Positions 47,824 through 56,758 are shown, counted from the stretch's first letter. The stretch is 64,000 nt of DNA from Agrobacterium tumefaciens (GCF_013318015.2 NZ_CP115841.1:1674001-1738000); one strand, 5' to 3'. A program made the numbers and translations. The notes: generated by a model not told the origin, from the letters alone.

Positions 47824-49029
47824 TTATCCGCGCTTTTCAGTCAGGAAGTAAAGCAGCGCTGCCGCTGGTAGAGCAAAGCCGACCCAGGACGCAGCACCCC
47901 ATTCCCCGACGGAATAGGCCCAGCCGCCGACGGCAGAGCCAATCGCACCGCCCATGAAAAATGTCGCCATGTAGACGCCGTTCAGACGGCTGCGGAATTC
48001 GGCGCCGAGCGTGAAGATGGCGCGCTGACCCAGCACCAGATTGGTGGTGACGCCGAAATCGAGAACGATGGCGGCGACCACGAGAATGCCGAGTGCCAGA
48101 TGCGATCCTTCCGGCGCAAGATGCGTGACGGCGAATGACAGCGCCGCTGCCACCATCGCGGCAAAAGTTGCGGCATAGGTCCAGCCCCGGTCAGCCATGC
48201 GCCCCGCAATCGGGGCGGCGACGGTGCCTGCTGCACCGGCAAGGGCAAACAGCGCAATCTGGCCCTGGCTGAGATTGAAATGCGGCCCGCTCAGATAAAG
48301 CGGCGTCGTCGTCCAGAAGAGGCTGAAGGCAGCAAACAGGAAGGCGTGATAGATCGCCCGCCGCCGCAGGATAGGCGTATGGGCGGCAAGCCTGCCCATG
48401 GAGGCCATCAACGCCCCATAACCCAGCCTTGCCTCAGGCACACGAACGGGCAAAAGGCGATAGAGCACAACGGCGAGAATTGCCATGACGCCAGCCGACG
48501 TCAGGAACACACCGCGCCAGGAGACCACTTCCGACAGGAGGCTGGAGACCGGGCGCGCCAGCATGATACCCGCCATCAATCCGCTCATGACATTGCCGAC
48601 TACCCGCCCTCGAACAGCGTGCGGCGCCATGTGCGCCGCATAGGGAACGATAACCTGCACCGCGACCGAACTGATACCGACCAGAAAGGCCGCAATCAGA
48701 AAAGGTGCCGCATGCGGGGCAAAAGCCGCCGCGAGGAGCGCAAGCACCGCCATCGAAACGGTGCTGACGACCAGCCTGCGATTCTCGACCAGATCGCCTA
48801 GCGGCACGACGAACAGCAGGCCGACGCCGTAGCCGATCTGCGTCAGGGTCACGATCAGACCGGTTGCGCCGGCAGACAGGCCAAGCTCCGCCCCGATGAT
48901 GCCGGCAAGGGGCTGGCCATAATAAAGATTAGCCGCAATCAGTCCGCAGGCGGTAGCCAGCAGAAAAGTCAGGGCCGGGGAAATGGATGTTTCGTAAACA
49001 TCCTCCCCTTCAACTACACGCGTCGTCAT
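47824..49029 (-). CDS. MFS drug-efflux-type transporter under TetR control
   Basis: Inner-membrane major facilitator with about 12 helices, 401 residues from the ATG at 49029 (MTTRVVEGEDVYETS); a TTG at 49041 and another ATG at 49032 are alternatives. Features are TACGLIAANLYYGQPLAG in helix 1, the loop VPLGDLVENRRLVV after helix 2 (the MFS G-D-R pattern), and VQVIVPYAAHMAPHAVRGRVVGNVMSG. It is transcribed downstream of the TetR gene with a matching operator half-palindrome in between. Substrate is unknown; a small-molecule efflux role is likely by analogy. Confidence 0.85.
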   Translation of the reverse strand: MTTRVVEGEDVYETSISPALTFLLATACGLIAANLYYGQPLAGIIGAELGLSAGATGLIVTLTQIGYGVGLLFVVPLGDLVENRRLVVSTVSMAVLALLAAAFAPHAAPFLIAAFLVGISSVAVQVIVPYAAHMAPHAVRGRVVGNVMSGLMAGIMLARPVSSLLSEVVSWRGVFLTSAGVMAILAVVLYRLLPVRVPEARLGYGALMASMGRLAAHTPILRRRAIYHAFLFAAFSLFWTTTPLYLSGPHFNLSQGQIALFALAGAAGTVAAPIAGRMADRGWTYAATFAAMVAAALSFAVTHLAPEGSHLALGILVVAAIVLDFGVTTNLVLGQRAIFTLGAEFRSRLNGVYMATFFMGGAIGSAVGGWAYSVGEWGAASWVGFALPAAALLYFLTEKRG

Positions 49030-49044
49030 CATTTTCTCCAAAAT

Positions 49045-49060
49045 GGAAACGAATGTTTCC
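49045..49060. promoter_or_regulatory. Operator-like palindrome upstream of the MFS gene
   Basis: GGAAACGAATGTTTCC is an inverted repeat (GGAAAC, four bases, GTTTCC) 16 bases upstream of the MFS start. It shares GGAAA-N6-TTTCC with the site upstream of the TetR gene. Confidence 0.65.
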
Positions 49061-49075
49061 TAAATAGCCACAAAA

Positions 49076-49699
49076 TCATTCGGCAAGTTTCAGGGCGATA
49101 TCCACCACGGCCGTCATCTCTTCCAGACTGCGCCCGGTCTTTCCCACCACCCGCATCCCGTACATCATGCACAACATCGCTCTGGCGAGATCATCGGGAT
49201 TAGTCTTCGACTGCACGGAACCGTCCCTCTGCCCCTCAGCCACCAGCCGGGCAACGATCCGCTCCCTCGCCTTCACCGCCCGCTCGACCACGACAGCGAT
49301 ATCGTCGTCCAGTGCGGCGAGATCGGCGGCAGCGCCAACCACGAGGCATCCATCCGAACCGGTGGCACCGTGCGACCGTTCCGCATAAAACATCAGGCCG
49401 GCTCGCAAACGCTCGTAACCGGTATCAAAACCGGCAACGGCGGCTTCAAACCGCTCCGTCTGCAAGGTCCTGTAGCGCTCCATCGTCGCGATGAAGATGG
49501 ATTTCTTGTCCTTGAAAGCCTTGTAGAGACTGCCCTGCGCCAGTTCCATCGCATCGGTAAGATCACCGACAGAGGTGGCGTGATACCCGCGCCTAGAAAA
49601 AACACGGATTGCTCCATCAAGCGCGCGGTCAATATCGAACTCGCGCGGCCTGCCGCGATGGCGTTGTTCCGGGGAATTGGTGTGGCTGGTATCGGTCAT
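49076..49699 (-). CDS. TetR-family transcriptional regulator
   Basis: Repressor of 207 residues from the ATG at 49699 (MTDTSHTNSPEQRHRGRPREF); the frame runs to 49786 but then would cross the operator at 49712-49727. The N-terminal helix-turn-helix spans about residues 35-55 (GYHATSVGDLTDAMELAQGSLYKAFKDKK), with a ligand-binding C-terminal part (about 80-200). It resembles the branch with an AcrR/YxaF-like C-terminal domain. It is in tandem with the MFS exporter gene, and both have GGAAA-N6-TTTCC sites, so it probably controls itself and the exporter. Confidence 0.9.
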   Translation of the reverse strand: MTDTSHTNSPEQRHRGRPREFDIDRALDGAIRVFSRRGYHATSVGDLTDAMELAQGSLYKAFKDKKSIFIATMERYRTLQTERFEAAVAGFDTGYERLRAGLMFYAERSHGATGSDGCLVVGAAADLAALDDDIAVVVERAVKARERIVARLVAEGQRDGSVQSKTNPDDLARAMLCMMYGMRVVGKTGRSLEEMTAVVDIALKLAE

Positions 49700-49711
49700 G
49701 CTCACAATATA

Positions 49712-49727
49712 GGAAATGATCATTTCC
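49712..49727. promoter_or_regulatory. Operator-like palindrome upstream of the TetR gene
   Basis: GGAAATGATCATTTCC is a perfect 16-bp palindrome 12 bases before the TetR start codon. The TATATT just after it on the minus strand would be a -10 box, so binding should block transcription. Confidence 0.7.
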
Positions 49728-49782
49728 AAATCAAGCAAAAATAATGCCCGCACCTCCAGCAGTCCGGGCATTGGCAGTGTTT

Positions 49783-50499
49783 TCAAGCCGCCTTGCGGGT
49801 GAAAAAGCGTGCGGGTTGGGTGCCGAACCGCGACAGGCGTTTCGGCAAAAGGCCTAGCACCTCGCTCGCGAATGCTTTCGCATTCTCCACCGCCTTGTCG
49901 ATATTGCTGACCTTGTCCTTGTCGAGACAGAGAAGCGTTCCGCCATAATCGAAGATATCGCGATAAGCCGCTCTTTCGACAATGGGCGTATTCAGAACCG
50001 AAACGTTTTTCTCGGCCAGCAGCATTTTGACGAGCAGCAGCGAGCGGGTCGCCACCATGGCGTTGACCCGCGTCAGCACGATGGAGTGGGCGATCGCCTT
50101 GCCCATCTTGCGGTTCAGGAATTCGATATGGTCAAGAACCTCCGCAGCCCCGCGCGCATCCATGGCGCAGCCCTGCACCGGTATCAGCACATGGTCGGAA
50201 ATACCAAGCGCCATGGTCAGAAGCGGGTTTTTCGCTCCCGGCAGATCGATGATGAAACAGTCGGTATTGGCATTGTTTTCGCGGATATGCCCCTCGAGGG
50301 ACGCCATCGTGACATGCGAAATTACCGAGAGATTTTCGATCTCGCCTGATAATTCGTGCCAGCGGGAAATCCACAATTGCGGATCGGCATCCAGAACCGT
50401 CACGCGGTGGCCGCTGCGGGCAAGTTCGGTTGCCAGAAGCAATACGGCAGTTGTTTTTCCCGCGCCGCCCTTGGTGTTGGCAAAAGTAATGACAGGCAT
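49783..50499 (-). CDS. Orphan ParA-family ATPase
   Basis: ATPase of the ParA/MinD group, 238 residues, starting MPVITFANTKGGAGKTTAVLLLA with the deviant Walker A (KGGAGKTT). The switch region LDADPQLWISRW and the IIDLPGAKNPLLT block are typical. It lacks the N-terminal helix-turn-helix of chromosomal ParA and has no parB next to it. It most resembles the short ParA group that includes VirC1 and protein-positioning ParAs, so it may localise a cargo rather than partition DNA. An AGGGGATATC ribosome site precedes the ATG. A CtrA-like TTAACCAT sits upstream (50570-50589). Confidence 0.85.
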   Translation of the reverse strand: MPVITFANTKGGAGKTTAVLLLATELARSGHRVTVLDADPQLWISRWHELSGEIENLSVISHVTMASLEGHIRENNANTDCFIIDLPGAKNPLLTMALGISDHVLIPVQGCAMDARGAAEVLDHIEFLNRKMGKAIAHSIVLTRVNAMVATRSLLLVKMLLAEKNVSVLNTPIVERAAYRDIFDYGGTLLCLDKDKVSNIDKAVENAKAFASEVLGLLPKRLSRFGTQPARFFTRKAA

Positions 50500-50569
50500 G
50501 ATATCCCCTGATGATCAGAGCTGTTTCATGCTCATTCATGCACCGAACCAATCATGGTGCTTTCCATAA

Positions 50570-50589
50570 CCTTAACGAACATGGTTAAG
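50570..50589 (-). promoter_or_regulatory. CtrA-like TTAACCAT site upstream of the parA-like gene
   Basis: The minus strand reads CTTAACCATGTTCGTTAAGG, containing the 8-mer TTAACCAT and a second TTAA nine bases later. It lies about 75 bases upstream of the ATG. Confidence 0.35.
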
Positions 50590-50618
50590 AAAAGACTAAG
50601 ATCGTTTGTGTGGACAAC

Positions 50619-50647
50619 AAAAAGCCCGCGATAAATCGCGGGCTTTT
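50619..50647 (-). terminator. Rho-independent terminator after the small secreted protein gene
   Basis: A perfect 12-bp stem (AAAAGCCCGCGA and TCGCGGGCTTTT) with a 4-base loop, followed on the minus strand by T residues. It lies just past the stop codon of the gene at 50661. Confidence 0.88.
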
Positions 50648-50660
50648 GCCATCTGATTGA

Positions 50661-51044
50661 TCACGCCAGCTTTCGGCAGGAACCCACATCGTCCGCACGC
50701 AGGCGACCGGCTTTTAGATCCTCGTACTTCGGCAAGTTCAGGGAACTGCCCAGCCTTTTCTCAACGGTTGAACGATCAAGCGTAATCATGCGTCCGGCGC
50801 TCGTGAAGGACACCATGCCGTTCTTTCCAGAATACGCCATAGTCGCGCGCATTTCACAGAAATAGCGGTCCGAGCCCCTGGACAAATTCCATCCCCGGAT
50901 TCCCGCCTTATTGCTCGACAGAGCTCCGACTTTGTAACCCTGACCGGAAAGTTCCCTGAAAGAAGCGGCCTGCGCCACAAGGGGCAGGCTTAGAAACGCC
51001 ACTGCGAGCAATGGCGAAAAAACTGAAAATCTCATGGCTGCCAT
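50661..51044 (-). CDS. Small secreted protein of unknown function
   Basis: A 127-residue protein with a clear signal peptide (MAAMRFSVFSPLLAVAFLSLPLVAQA, cleavage near residue 26). The mature part is about 100 residues with two cysteines (YFCEMRATMAY and DDVGSCRKLA) that could form a disulfide. An AAGGGTAG ribosome site precedes the ATG. I do not recognise a family. It has its own terminator, and lies only 9 bases after the alcohol dehydrogenase stop codon, so it may be the last gene of that operon. Confidence 0.8.
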   Translation of the reverse strand: MAAMRFSVFSPLLAVAFLSLPLVAQAASFRELSGQGYKVGALSSNKAGIRGWNLSRGSDRYFCEMRATMAYSGKNGMVSFTSAGRMITLDRSTVEKRLGSSLNLPKYEDLKAGRLRADDVGSCRKLA

Positions 51045-51053
51045 AACTACCCT

Positions 51054-52199
51054 TTAAAAGCAGTCCTCAAACAATTTCCTGGTATTCTCCAGCGTCATCG
51101 GCACCGGATTGCCGCCGCAGCTCGGATCCTTGATCGCTTCTGCCGCCAGTTCGTCAATGCGGTCAGGCTTAATGCCCATGGCGGTCAGGTTATCAGGCAC
51201 GCCGAGTTCCTTGCGAAGCTCCAGCACATAATCATAGAAACCATCGAAACCGCCCGAAATGCCGAGATATGCGGCAGCGCGGGCAATCTTGTGTTCGATG
51301 GCCGGGCGGTTGAAACGCAGGACGGCAGGCATGACCACGGCATTGGTCATGCCGTGATGGGTGTTATAGACAGCGCCGATCGGATGCGAGAGCGAGTGAA
51401 TGGCGCCGAGACCCTTCTGGAAGGCAACCGCCCCCATCGCAGCCGCCGCCATCATATTGGTGCGCGCTTCGATATCCGTGCCGTCCTTATAGGCGCGTGG
51501 CAGGAATTCCTTGACCAGACGCAGGCCTTCAAGCGCAACGCCGGCGCTCATCGGATGGAAGAACGGCGACGAATAGGCTTCGAGGCAATGGGCAAAGGCG
51601 TCCATGCCCGTGCCTGCCGTAATGACCTTCGGCATGCCGACCGTCAGTTCCGGATCGCAGATGACGACGCCGGGCAAAAGCTTCGGATGGAAGATGATCT
51701 TCTTCACATGGGTCTGCGAATTGGTGATGACGCTGGCGCGGCCAACTTCCGAACCGGTGCCCGCCGTCGTCGGAACCGCGACGATGGGCGCAATCTTCGA
51801 GGCGTCCGCCCGCGTCCACCAGTCACCGATATCCTCGAAATCCCAGACCGGGCGCGTCTGCCCGGCCATGAATGCGATGGTCTTGCCAAGATCGAGGCCG
51901 GAACCACCGCCGAAGGCGACGACGCCGTCATGGCCGCCATCGCGATAGGCTTTTACACCGGCTTCCATGTTGATTTCGTTGGGGTTCGGATCGACGTCGG
52001 CGAAGATCGCCCGGCCGAGCCCAGCCTCTTCCAGTACATCGAGCGCATGCGCGGTAATCGCCATATTGGCAAGGCCGCGATCCGTGACGAGAAGCGGCTT
52101 CTTGATGCCGAGCGTCTTGCAGGCTTCCGCCAGTTCCTTGATCCGGCCACGGCCAAGCTTGACGGCGGTGGGATAGCTCCAGTTGGCGACGATATTCAT
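51054..52199 (-). CDS. Iron-containing alcohol dehydrogenase
   Basis: Group III alcohol dehydrogenase, 381 residues, NAD-dependent by family. The cofactor loop is VVAFGGGSGLDLGKTIAF around residue 95, with PTTAGTGSEVG near 140. Metal ligands are in GTGMDAFAHCLEAY (Asp and His near residues 195-199) and HSLSHPIGAVYNTHHG (His pair near residues 262-276). Its start overlaps the aldehyde dehydrogenase stop by 4 bases. In the proposed gamma-glutamyl route it would oxidise gamma-glutamylethanolamide to the aldehyde; that is inference from the neighbours. Confidence 0.92.
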   Translation of the reverse strand: MNIVANWSYPTAVKLGRGRIKELAEACKTLGIKKPLLVTDRGLANMAITAHALDVLEEAGLGRAIFADVDPNPNEINMEAGVKAYRDGGHDGVVAFGGGSGLDLGKTIAFMAGQTRPVWDFEDIGDWWTRADASKIAPIVAVPTTAGTGSEVGRASVITNSQTHVKKIIFHPKLLPGVVICDPELTVGMPKVITAGTGMDAFAHCLEAYSSPFFHPMSAGVALEGLRLVKEFLPRAYKDGTDIEARTNMMAAAAMGAVAFQKGLGAIHSLSHPIGAVYNTHHGMTNAVVMPAVLRFNRPAIEHKIARAAAYLGISGGFDGFYDYVLELRKELGVPDNLTAMGIKPDRIDELAAEAIKDPSCGGNPVPMTLENTRKLFEDCF

Positions 52200-53584
52200 T
52201 TCGTGACTTTCTTCAGATGGTAGGATTTCGGTCGGGTCAGGTTCTGGAAACCGAGAACGGAAAGCGAGCCGCCACGGCCCGTTTCCTTCACACCTGTCCA
52301 GCAGAGCGCGGGATCGAGATAATCCGCACGGTTCATGAACACGGTGCCGGTTTCGATCTCACGGCCGATACGCCCGGCACGCGCTGCATCCTGCGTCCAG
52401 AGCGAGGCGGTGAGGCCATATTTGCTGTCATTCATCAGGGCGATGGCCTCGTCGTCGTTTTTCACCTTCATGATGCCAAGAGCGGGGCCGAAGGTTTCTT
52501 CGGTCATGAACTCCATGGAATGATCGACATTGACGAGCACTTGCGGAGCGACGTAAGCGCTCTCGCCGTCATCGGCAGGGAAAAGCTTGGGATCTACCAA
52601 AGCCTTGGCGCCCTTTGAGACGGCATCAGCGATCTGTGCGCGCACCACCTTGGCGAAACGCTTGTTGGCCATCGGCCCCAGTGTCGTTTCCTGTTCCAGC
52701 GGATTGCCGAGCTTGTAATTGGACACCCACGCCACGGACTTCTCGACGAATGCGTCATAGAGGTTTTCGTTGACGTAGATACGCTCGATGCCGCAGCAGC
52801 ATTGCCCGGAATTATAGGTCGCGCCATCCATCAGCGTATCGACGGCAGCGTCGAGATCAGCATCCTCCATCACATAGCCGGGGTCCTTGCCGCCGAGTTC
52901 AAGCCCGAGACCGGTGAAGGTGCCGGCAGCAGCGCGCTCAATGGCTCGGCCGCCTTCCACCGAACCGGTGAAGTTGACGAAATTGAACATGCCTTCGGAG
53001 ATCAGCGCCGAGGTCGTGCCGTGATCGAGGAAGACATTGATGAAGACATCGTCAGGCACGCCGGCCTCTACGAAAGCCCGCACCATCCGCTCGCCGACGA
53101 GAAGCGTTTGCGCCGCATGTTTGATGACGACTGTGTTGCCGGCCATCAGAGCCGGGGCAACGGTATTGATCGCCGTCATGTAGGGATAGTTCCACGGCGC
53201 TATGACGAAGACCACGCCATGTGCTTCGCGCTCGATGCGGCGTTCGAAATTGCCGCTTTCCTCGATGACGAGCGGCGCCAACGCATCCGCCGCAATGGAG
53301 GCGACATAATTGGAGCGCTCGTTGAAGCCCTTGAACTCGCCGCCATAACGAACCGGGCGGCCCATCATATGCGCCAGTTCCGGCACCACCTCGGCCACCA
53401 TTTCATTAAGGCGCGCCACACCCTTGAGAACCAGCTGAACGCGGTCCTCAAGCGGACGTCGCGCCCAGTCCTTCTGCGCCTTGCGCGCTTTCGAAACGGC
53501 GGCGCGCGCCGCTTCCAGCGACATCGCCTCCCGCTCGGCATAAACCGAGCCGTCGATGGGCGAGATATTCTGGATCATGGTCAT
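52196..53584 (-). CDS. Aldehyde dehydrogenase
   Basis: NAD(P)-dependent aldehyde dehydrogenase of 462 residues. The conserved segments are VIAPWNYPYMTAINTVAPALMAGNTVV near residue 130, FTGSVEGGRAIERAA, the glutamate base in GLELGGKDPGYV near 225, and the catalytic cysteine in YNSGQCCCGIERIYV near 262, followed by TEETFGPALGIMKV. Three adjacent cysteines occur at the active site. It overlaps the alcohol dehydrogenase start by 4 bases and follows the glutamine-synthetase-like gene by 18 bases. A two-step oxidation alcohol to aldehyde to acid is suggested by this pairing. Confidence 0.93.
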   Translation of the reverse strand: MTMIQNISPIDGSVYAEREAMSLEAARAAVSKARKAQKDWARRPLEDRVQLVLKGVARLNEMVAEVVPELAHMMGRPVRYGGEFKGFNERSNYVASIAADALAPLVIEESGNFERRIEREAHGVVFVIAPWNYPYMTAINTVAPALMAGNTVVIKHAAQTLLVGERMVRAFVEAGVPDDVFINVFLDHGTTSALISEGMFNFVNFTGSVEGGRAIERAAAGTFTGLGLELGGKDPGYVMEDADLDAAVDTLMDGATYNSGQCCCGIERIYVNENLYDAFVEKSVAWVSNYKLGNPLEQETTLGPMANKRFAKVVRAQIADAVSKGAKALVDPKLFPADDGESAYVAPQVLVNVDHSMEFMTEETFGPALGIMKVKNDDEAIALMNDSKYGLTASLWTQDAARAGRIGREIETGTVFMNRADYLDPALCWTGVKETGRGGSLSVLGFQNLTRPKSYHLKKVTK

Positions 53585-53602
53585 GATGTTTTCCCGTAAT
53601 GA

Positions 53603-54967
53603 TTAGGCTCTCTCGAAACCGCGCGCCACTTCCCAGTCGGTCACGCGGCGGTCGTATTCTTCCTGCTCCCACCTTGCGGCGTGCACGTAGTGATCGACCA
53701 CGTCGTCGCCAAAGGCCTCACGCAGCATTTTCGATCCGTCCAGGAAGGCGGTCGCGTCGCGCAATGTCTTGGGTATCTCGCGCACGTCCTTCCCGCCATA
53801 GGCGTCACCGACAAAAGCGGGCTCAAGTTCGAGTTTATTTTCAATGCCGTCAATGCCCGCCGCAAGAAGAGCGGCCATGGCGAGATAGGGATTGAGATCC
53901 GACCCGCCGACACGACACTCGATACGGATGCCCTTGGTTTCCGCGCCGCAAAGGCGGTATCCTGCCGTGCGGTTGTCGAGGCTCCATATCGCCTTGGTCG
54001 GCGCGAAGGTGCCAGCCATGAACCGCTTGTAGGAATTGATGTAGGGCGCCAGGAAATAGGTGATGTCGCTGGCATGCGCCAGAAGCCCGGCAACATAATG
54101 CCGCATCACATCCGACATGCCGTGTTCGCCGTCCTTGTCGAGGAAAGCCGGCTTGCCATCCAGGCTCCACAGCGACTGGTGGATATGCGAGGAACTGCCA
54201 GCGGCATTGTAGTTCCACTTGGCAAGGAACGTCACCGCCTTACCCTTCGACCAGGCGATCTCCTTGGTGGCGTTTTTGATGATGGCGTGCCGGTCGGCCA
54301 TGGTCAGCGCCTCGGCATAACGCACATTGATTTCCGCCTGACCGGGAGACGCCTCGCCCTTGGAATTCTCGACCGGAATTCCCGCACCCTGCAGGCCCTT
54401 GCGCAGCGCCCGCATGACGTCCTCTTCCTTGGTCGTCTGGAAGATATGATAGTCTTCGTTGTAGCCGCTGGCGAGGTTCAGGTCCCTGTAGCCGCTGGCG
54501 CGTGCCGCATCGAAAGTCTGGTCGAACAGGAAAAATTCGAGCTCGGTCGCCATATAGGCCTTCAGCCCCATCGCCTCCAGCCGCGCCACCTGCTTTTTCA
54601 GCAGCGCGCGCGGCGAATGCGGCACTTCTTCATGGGTGTGATGATCGAGCACATCGCACAGAACCAGCGCCGTGCCTTCCAGCCACGGCACCTTCCGCAG
54701 CGTCGAAAGGTCGGGCTTCAGCGTATAGTCACCATAGCCCTTTTCCCAGCTTGAGGATTTGTAACCGGGAACGGTTTCCATCTCCATGTCGGTGGCAAGC
54801 ACATAGTTGCAGCTATGGGTTTCCTCAAAGGCGCTTTCAACGAAAAACTCCGCCTGGAACCGTTTGCCCATCAGACGCCCCTGCATGTCGACAAGGCAGG
54901 CCAGAACCGTGTCGATGCGCCCTTCGGCCACATCCATCTTCAGCGCGTCGAATGTATAGCTCGTCAT
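53603..54967 (-). CDS. Glutamine-synthetase-like gamma-glutamyl-amine ligase
   Basis: Ligase of the glutamine synthetase family, 454 residues from the ATG at 54967 (MTSYTFDALKMDV), which has AAGGGATG upstream; an ATG three codons earlier has no usable ribosome site spacing. It has an ATP-grasp-like GS core with ATELEFFLFDQ near residue 140, SPGQAEINVRYAEAL near 210, the GSSSHIHQSLW region near 260, and NSYKRFMAGTFAPTKAIW and RIECRVGGSDLNPYLA in the C-terminal half. It resembles PuuA/GlnA3/GlnA4-type enzymes rather than GlnA, as the usual adenylylation region is not recognisable. The amine is predicted as ethanolamine from the adjoining permease. Confidence 0.88.
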   Translation of the reverse strand: MTSYTFDALKMDVAEGRIDTVLACLVDMQGRLMGKRFQAEFFVESAFEETHSCNYVLATDMEMETVPGYKSSSWEKGYGDYTLKPDLSTLRKVPWLEGTALVLCDVLDHHTHEEVPHSPRALLKKQVARLEAMGLKAYMATELEFFLFDQTFDAARASGYRDLNLASGYNEDYHIFQTTKEEDVMRALRKGLQGAGIPVENSKGEASPGQAEINVRYAEALTMADRHAIIKNATKEIAWSKGKAVTFLAKWNYNAAGSSSHIHQSLWSLDGKPAFLDKDGEHGMSDVMRHYVAGLLAHASDITYFLAPYINSYKRFMAGTFAPTKAIWSLDNRTAGYRLCGAETKGIRIECRVGGSDLNPYLAMAALLAAGIDGIENKLELEPAFVGDAYGGKDVREIPKTLRDATAFLDGSKMLREAFGDDVVDHYVHAARWEQEEYDRRVTDWEVARGFERA

Positions 54968-55031
54968 TTTGTCCATCCCTTTTCATGTGGCGAGCAGGCG
55001 GCCGGTATGCGGCCACCCGTCAGTTCGAGCA

Positions 55032-56546
55032 TCAGGCCTTTGCAGCCGCCGCTGCCATGGCAGCCTGCTTGTGCTCCAGCGCGAACTCCTCTTCCGGCGA
55101 CAGGATGAGGCGATGGCGTCCGACAAAGGCGAAGTAGGCAATGGCAACCGCAAACCATACGGCTACCCACAGCACACCCTTGGTGAAGTTCGGATCCTGG
55201 ATCTGATAGAGCAGCGTCACGATGGCGATGATGATTGTCAACACCGCGCCCGGAATGCCGAAGGGCGAGCGGAACGGCCGCTCGATATGCGGCAGATTTT
55301 TCCTGAGCAGGATGAAGGAAATCGCCTGCAGGATGTAGGAGAACATCGCACCGAACACGGCCATGTTCAAAAGCACGCTGCCGATGATGCTGCCGCCCTG
55401 TTCCGCACCCAGCGAGAACCAGATGACGAGCATGACCGCAAGGCCGACGAGCGCGCCGGCAATATTGGCAACGTATGGCGTCCGGTATTTCGAATGAGTG
55501 ATCGACAGCACGGTCGGAAAGTAACCCGCACGCGACAGCGAATAGATCTGGCGGCCCTGCGCATAGAGGATCGTATGGAAGCTGGCGATCAGGCCTGTCA
55601 GCGCCACGAGACCGAGCAGCACCACGCCGCCATCGCCGTAGATCGCCTTGAAGCCATCCAGCAGCGGTTCAAGCGACGAGCTGAGATGAAAGGCGCCGAC
55701 GCCCGGTAGTGATGGGTTCAGCAGCACGATCATGAAGGCCGAAACCATCAGCGTGATGACGCCGAGAATGATACCCTTGGGCATATCGCGTTTCGGATCA
55801 ACGGATTCTTCAGCCGCCAGCGGCAGCTGCTCGATGGCGAGGAACAGCCAGACCGCAAAAGGCAGCGTGGCAAGAACGCCCGAAAAACCGAATGGGAAAA
55901 AGGAACCGTTGCCTTCCGGCAGCTCCACAGCCTTGCCATCGGGTCCGACACCGATATTAAGCGCGTAACGCGAAAAATCCATGTTGGGAATGGCGCTGAC
56001 CCAGAAGAACACCAGAACGCCGAGTGAAATCAGCGTGATGACAAGGGTGACCTTGAAGGAAAGCTCAAGTCCGAAGACGTTGAGAGCAAGGAAGATGGCG
56101 TAGAAGGCTATCCACACGAAAGGTGAATAGGCCGGATCGAGGCCGAGAATGGAGTTCACATAGGCGGTGATGAAGGTAACGACGACCGCCGGCGTCAGCA
56201 CATATTCGACATTCTCGCAAAGTCCCGTGACGAAACCGCCCCACGGGCCCATGGCCGTGCGGGCGAAGGAATAGGCGGCACCCGTATGCGGCAGCGCCGG
56301 GCTCATTTCCGCAATCGAGAATGTCAGCCCGAGATACATGATGGCGATAATGATGCCCGCCACCAGCATGCCGCCCCAGCCGCCGGTGGAAAAGCCGAAA
56401 TTCCATCCGGAAAAATGCCCTGATATGACCGCGCCGACGCCAAGCGACCACAGCGACCACACGCCAGCGTATCGGGATAGTCCGCGTTTTTCGAAATAGG
56501 ATGCATCAGCCTTCTTGTAGCTGACGCCTGATGATGAACCGTCCAT
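55032..56546 (-). CDS. eat: Ethanolamine-type APC permease
   Basis: Inner-membrane amino acid-polyamine-organocation transporter, 504 residues with about 12 helices. The first part is very close to known ethanolamine permeases: RGLSRYAGVWSLWSLGVGAV, SGHFSGWNFGFSTGGWGGML, IAEMSPALPHTGAAYSFAR and GPWGGFVTGLCENVEYVL. The EESVDPKRDMPKGIILG loop is typical of APC. The C-terminal tail is charged and Ala-rich. It precedes the GS-like, aldehyde dehydrogenase and alcohol dehydrogenase genes on the same strand with short gaps, so it is likely the first gene of the operon. The substrate is inferred from resemblance. Confidence 0.85.
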   Translation of the reverse strand: MDGSSSGVSYKKADASYFEKRGLSRYAGVWSLWSLGVGAVISGHFSGWNFGFSTGGWGGMLVAGIIIAIMYLGLTFSIAEMSPALPHTGAAYSFARTAMGPWGGFVTGLCENVEYVLTPAVVVTFITAYVNSILGLDPAYSPFVWIAFYAIFLALNVFGLELSFKVTLVITLISLGVLVFFWVSAIPNMDFSRYALNIGVGPDGKAVELPEGNGSFFPFGFSGVLATLPFAVWLFLAIEQLPLAAEESVDPKRDMPKGIILGVITLMVSAFMIVLLNPSLPGVGAFHLSSSLEPLLDGFKAIYGDGGVVLLGLVALTGLIASFHTILYAQGRQIYSLSRAGYFPTVLSITHSKYRTPYVANIAGALVGLAVMLVIWFSLGAEQGGSIIGSVLLNMAVFGAMFSYILQAISFILLRKNLPHIERPFRSPFGIPGAVLTIIIAIVTLLYQIQDPNFTKGVLWVAVWFAVAIAYFAFVGRHRLILSPEEEFALEHKQAAMAAAAAKA

Positions 56547-56758
56547 GCCCTTCTCTCCTTAATAGAAAAAAAAGCCAGCCAGCCGTTATTGGCCGATTGT
56601 GCCCCCAGTTTCCGGCATCGCCCGGGAGGTTTCCCGCACTGCGCCGCACGCATCTGCTGTTCCCTTGCCGCTTCATGCCGTTCCGGCTTTTGTCGATTGC
56701 GGCAGTCTCATTGACGGTCGGCTGCGGTGTTTTCACCATAAGCCGCCCCATTGCTCCC

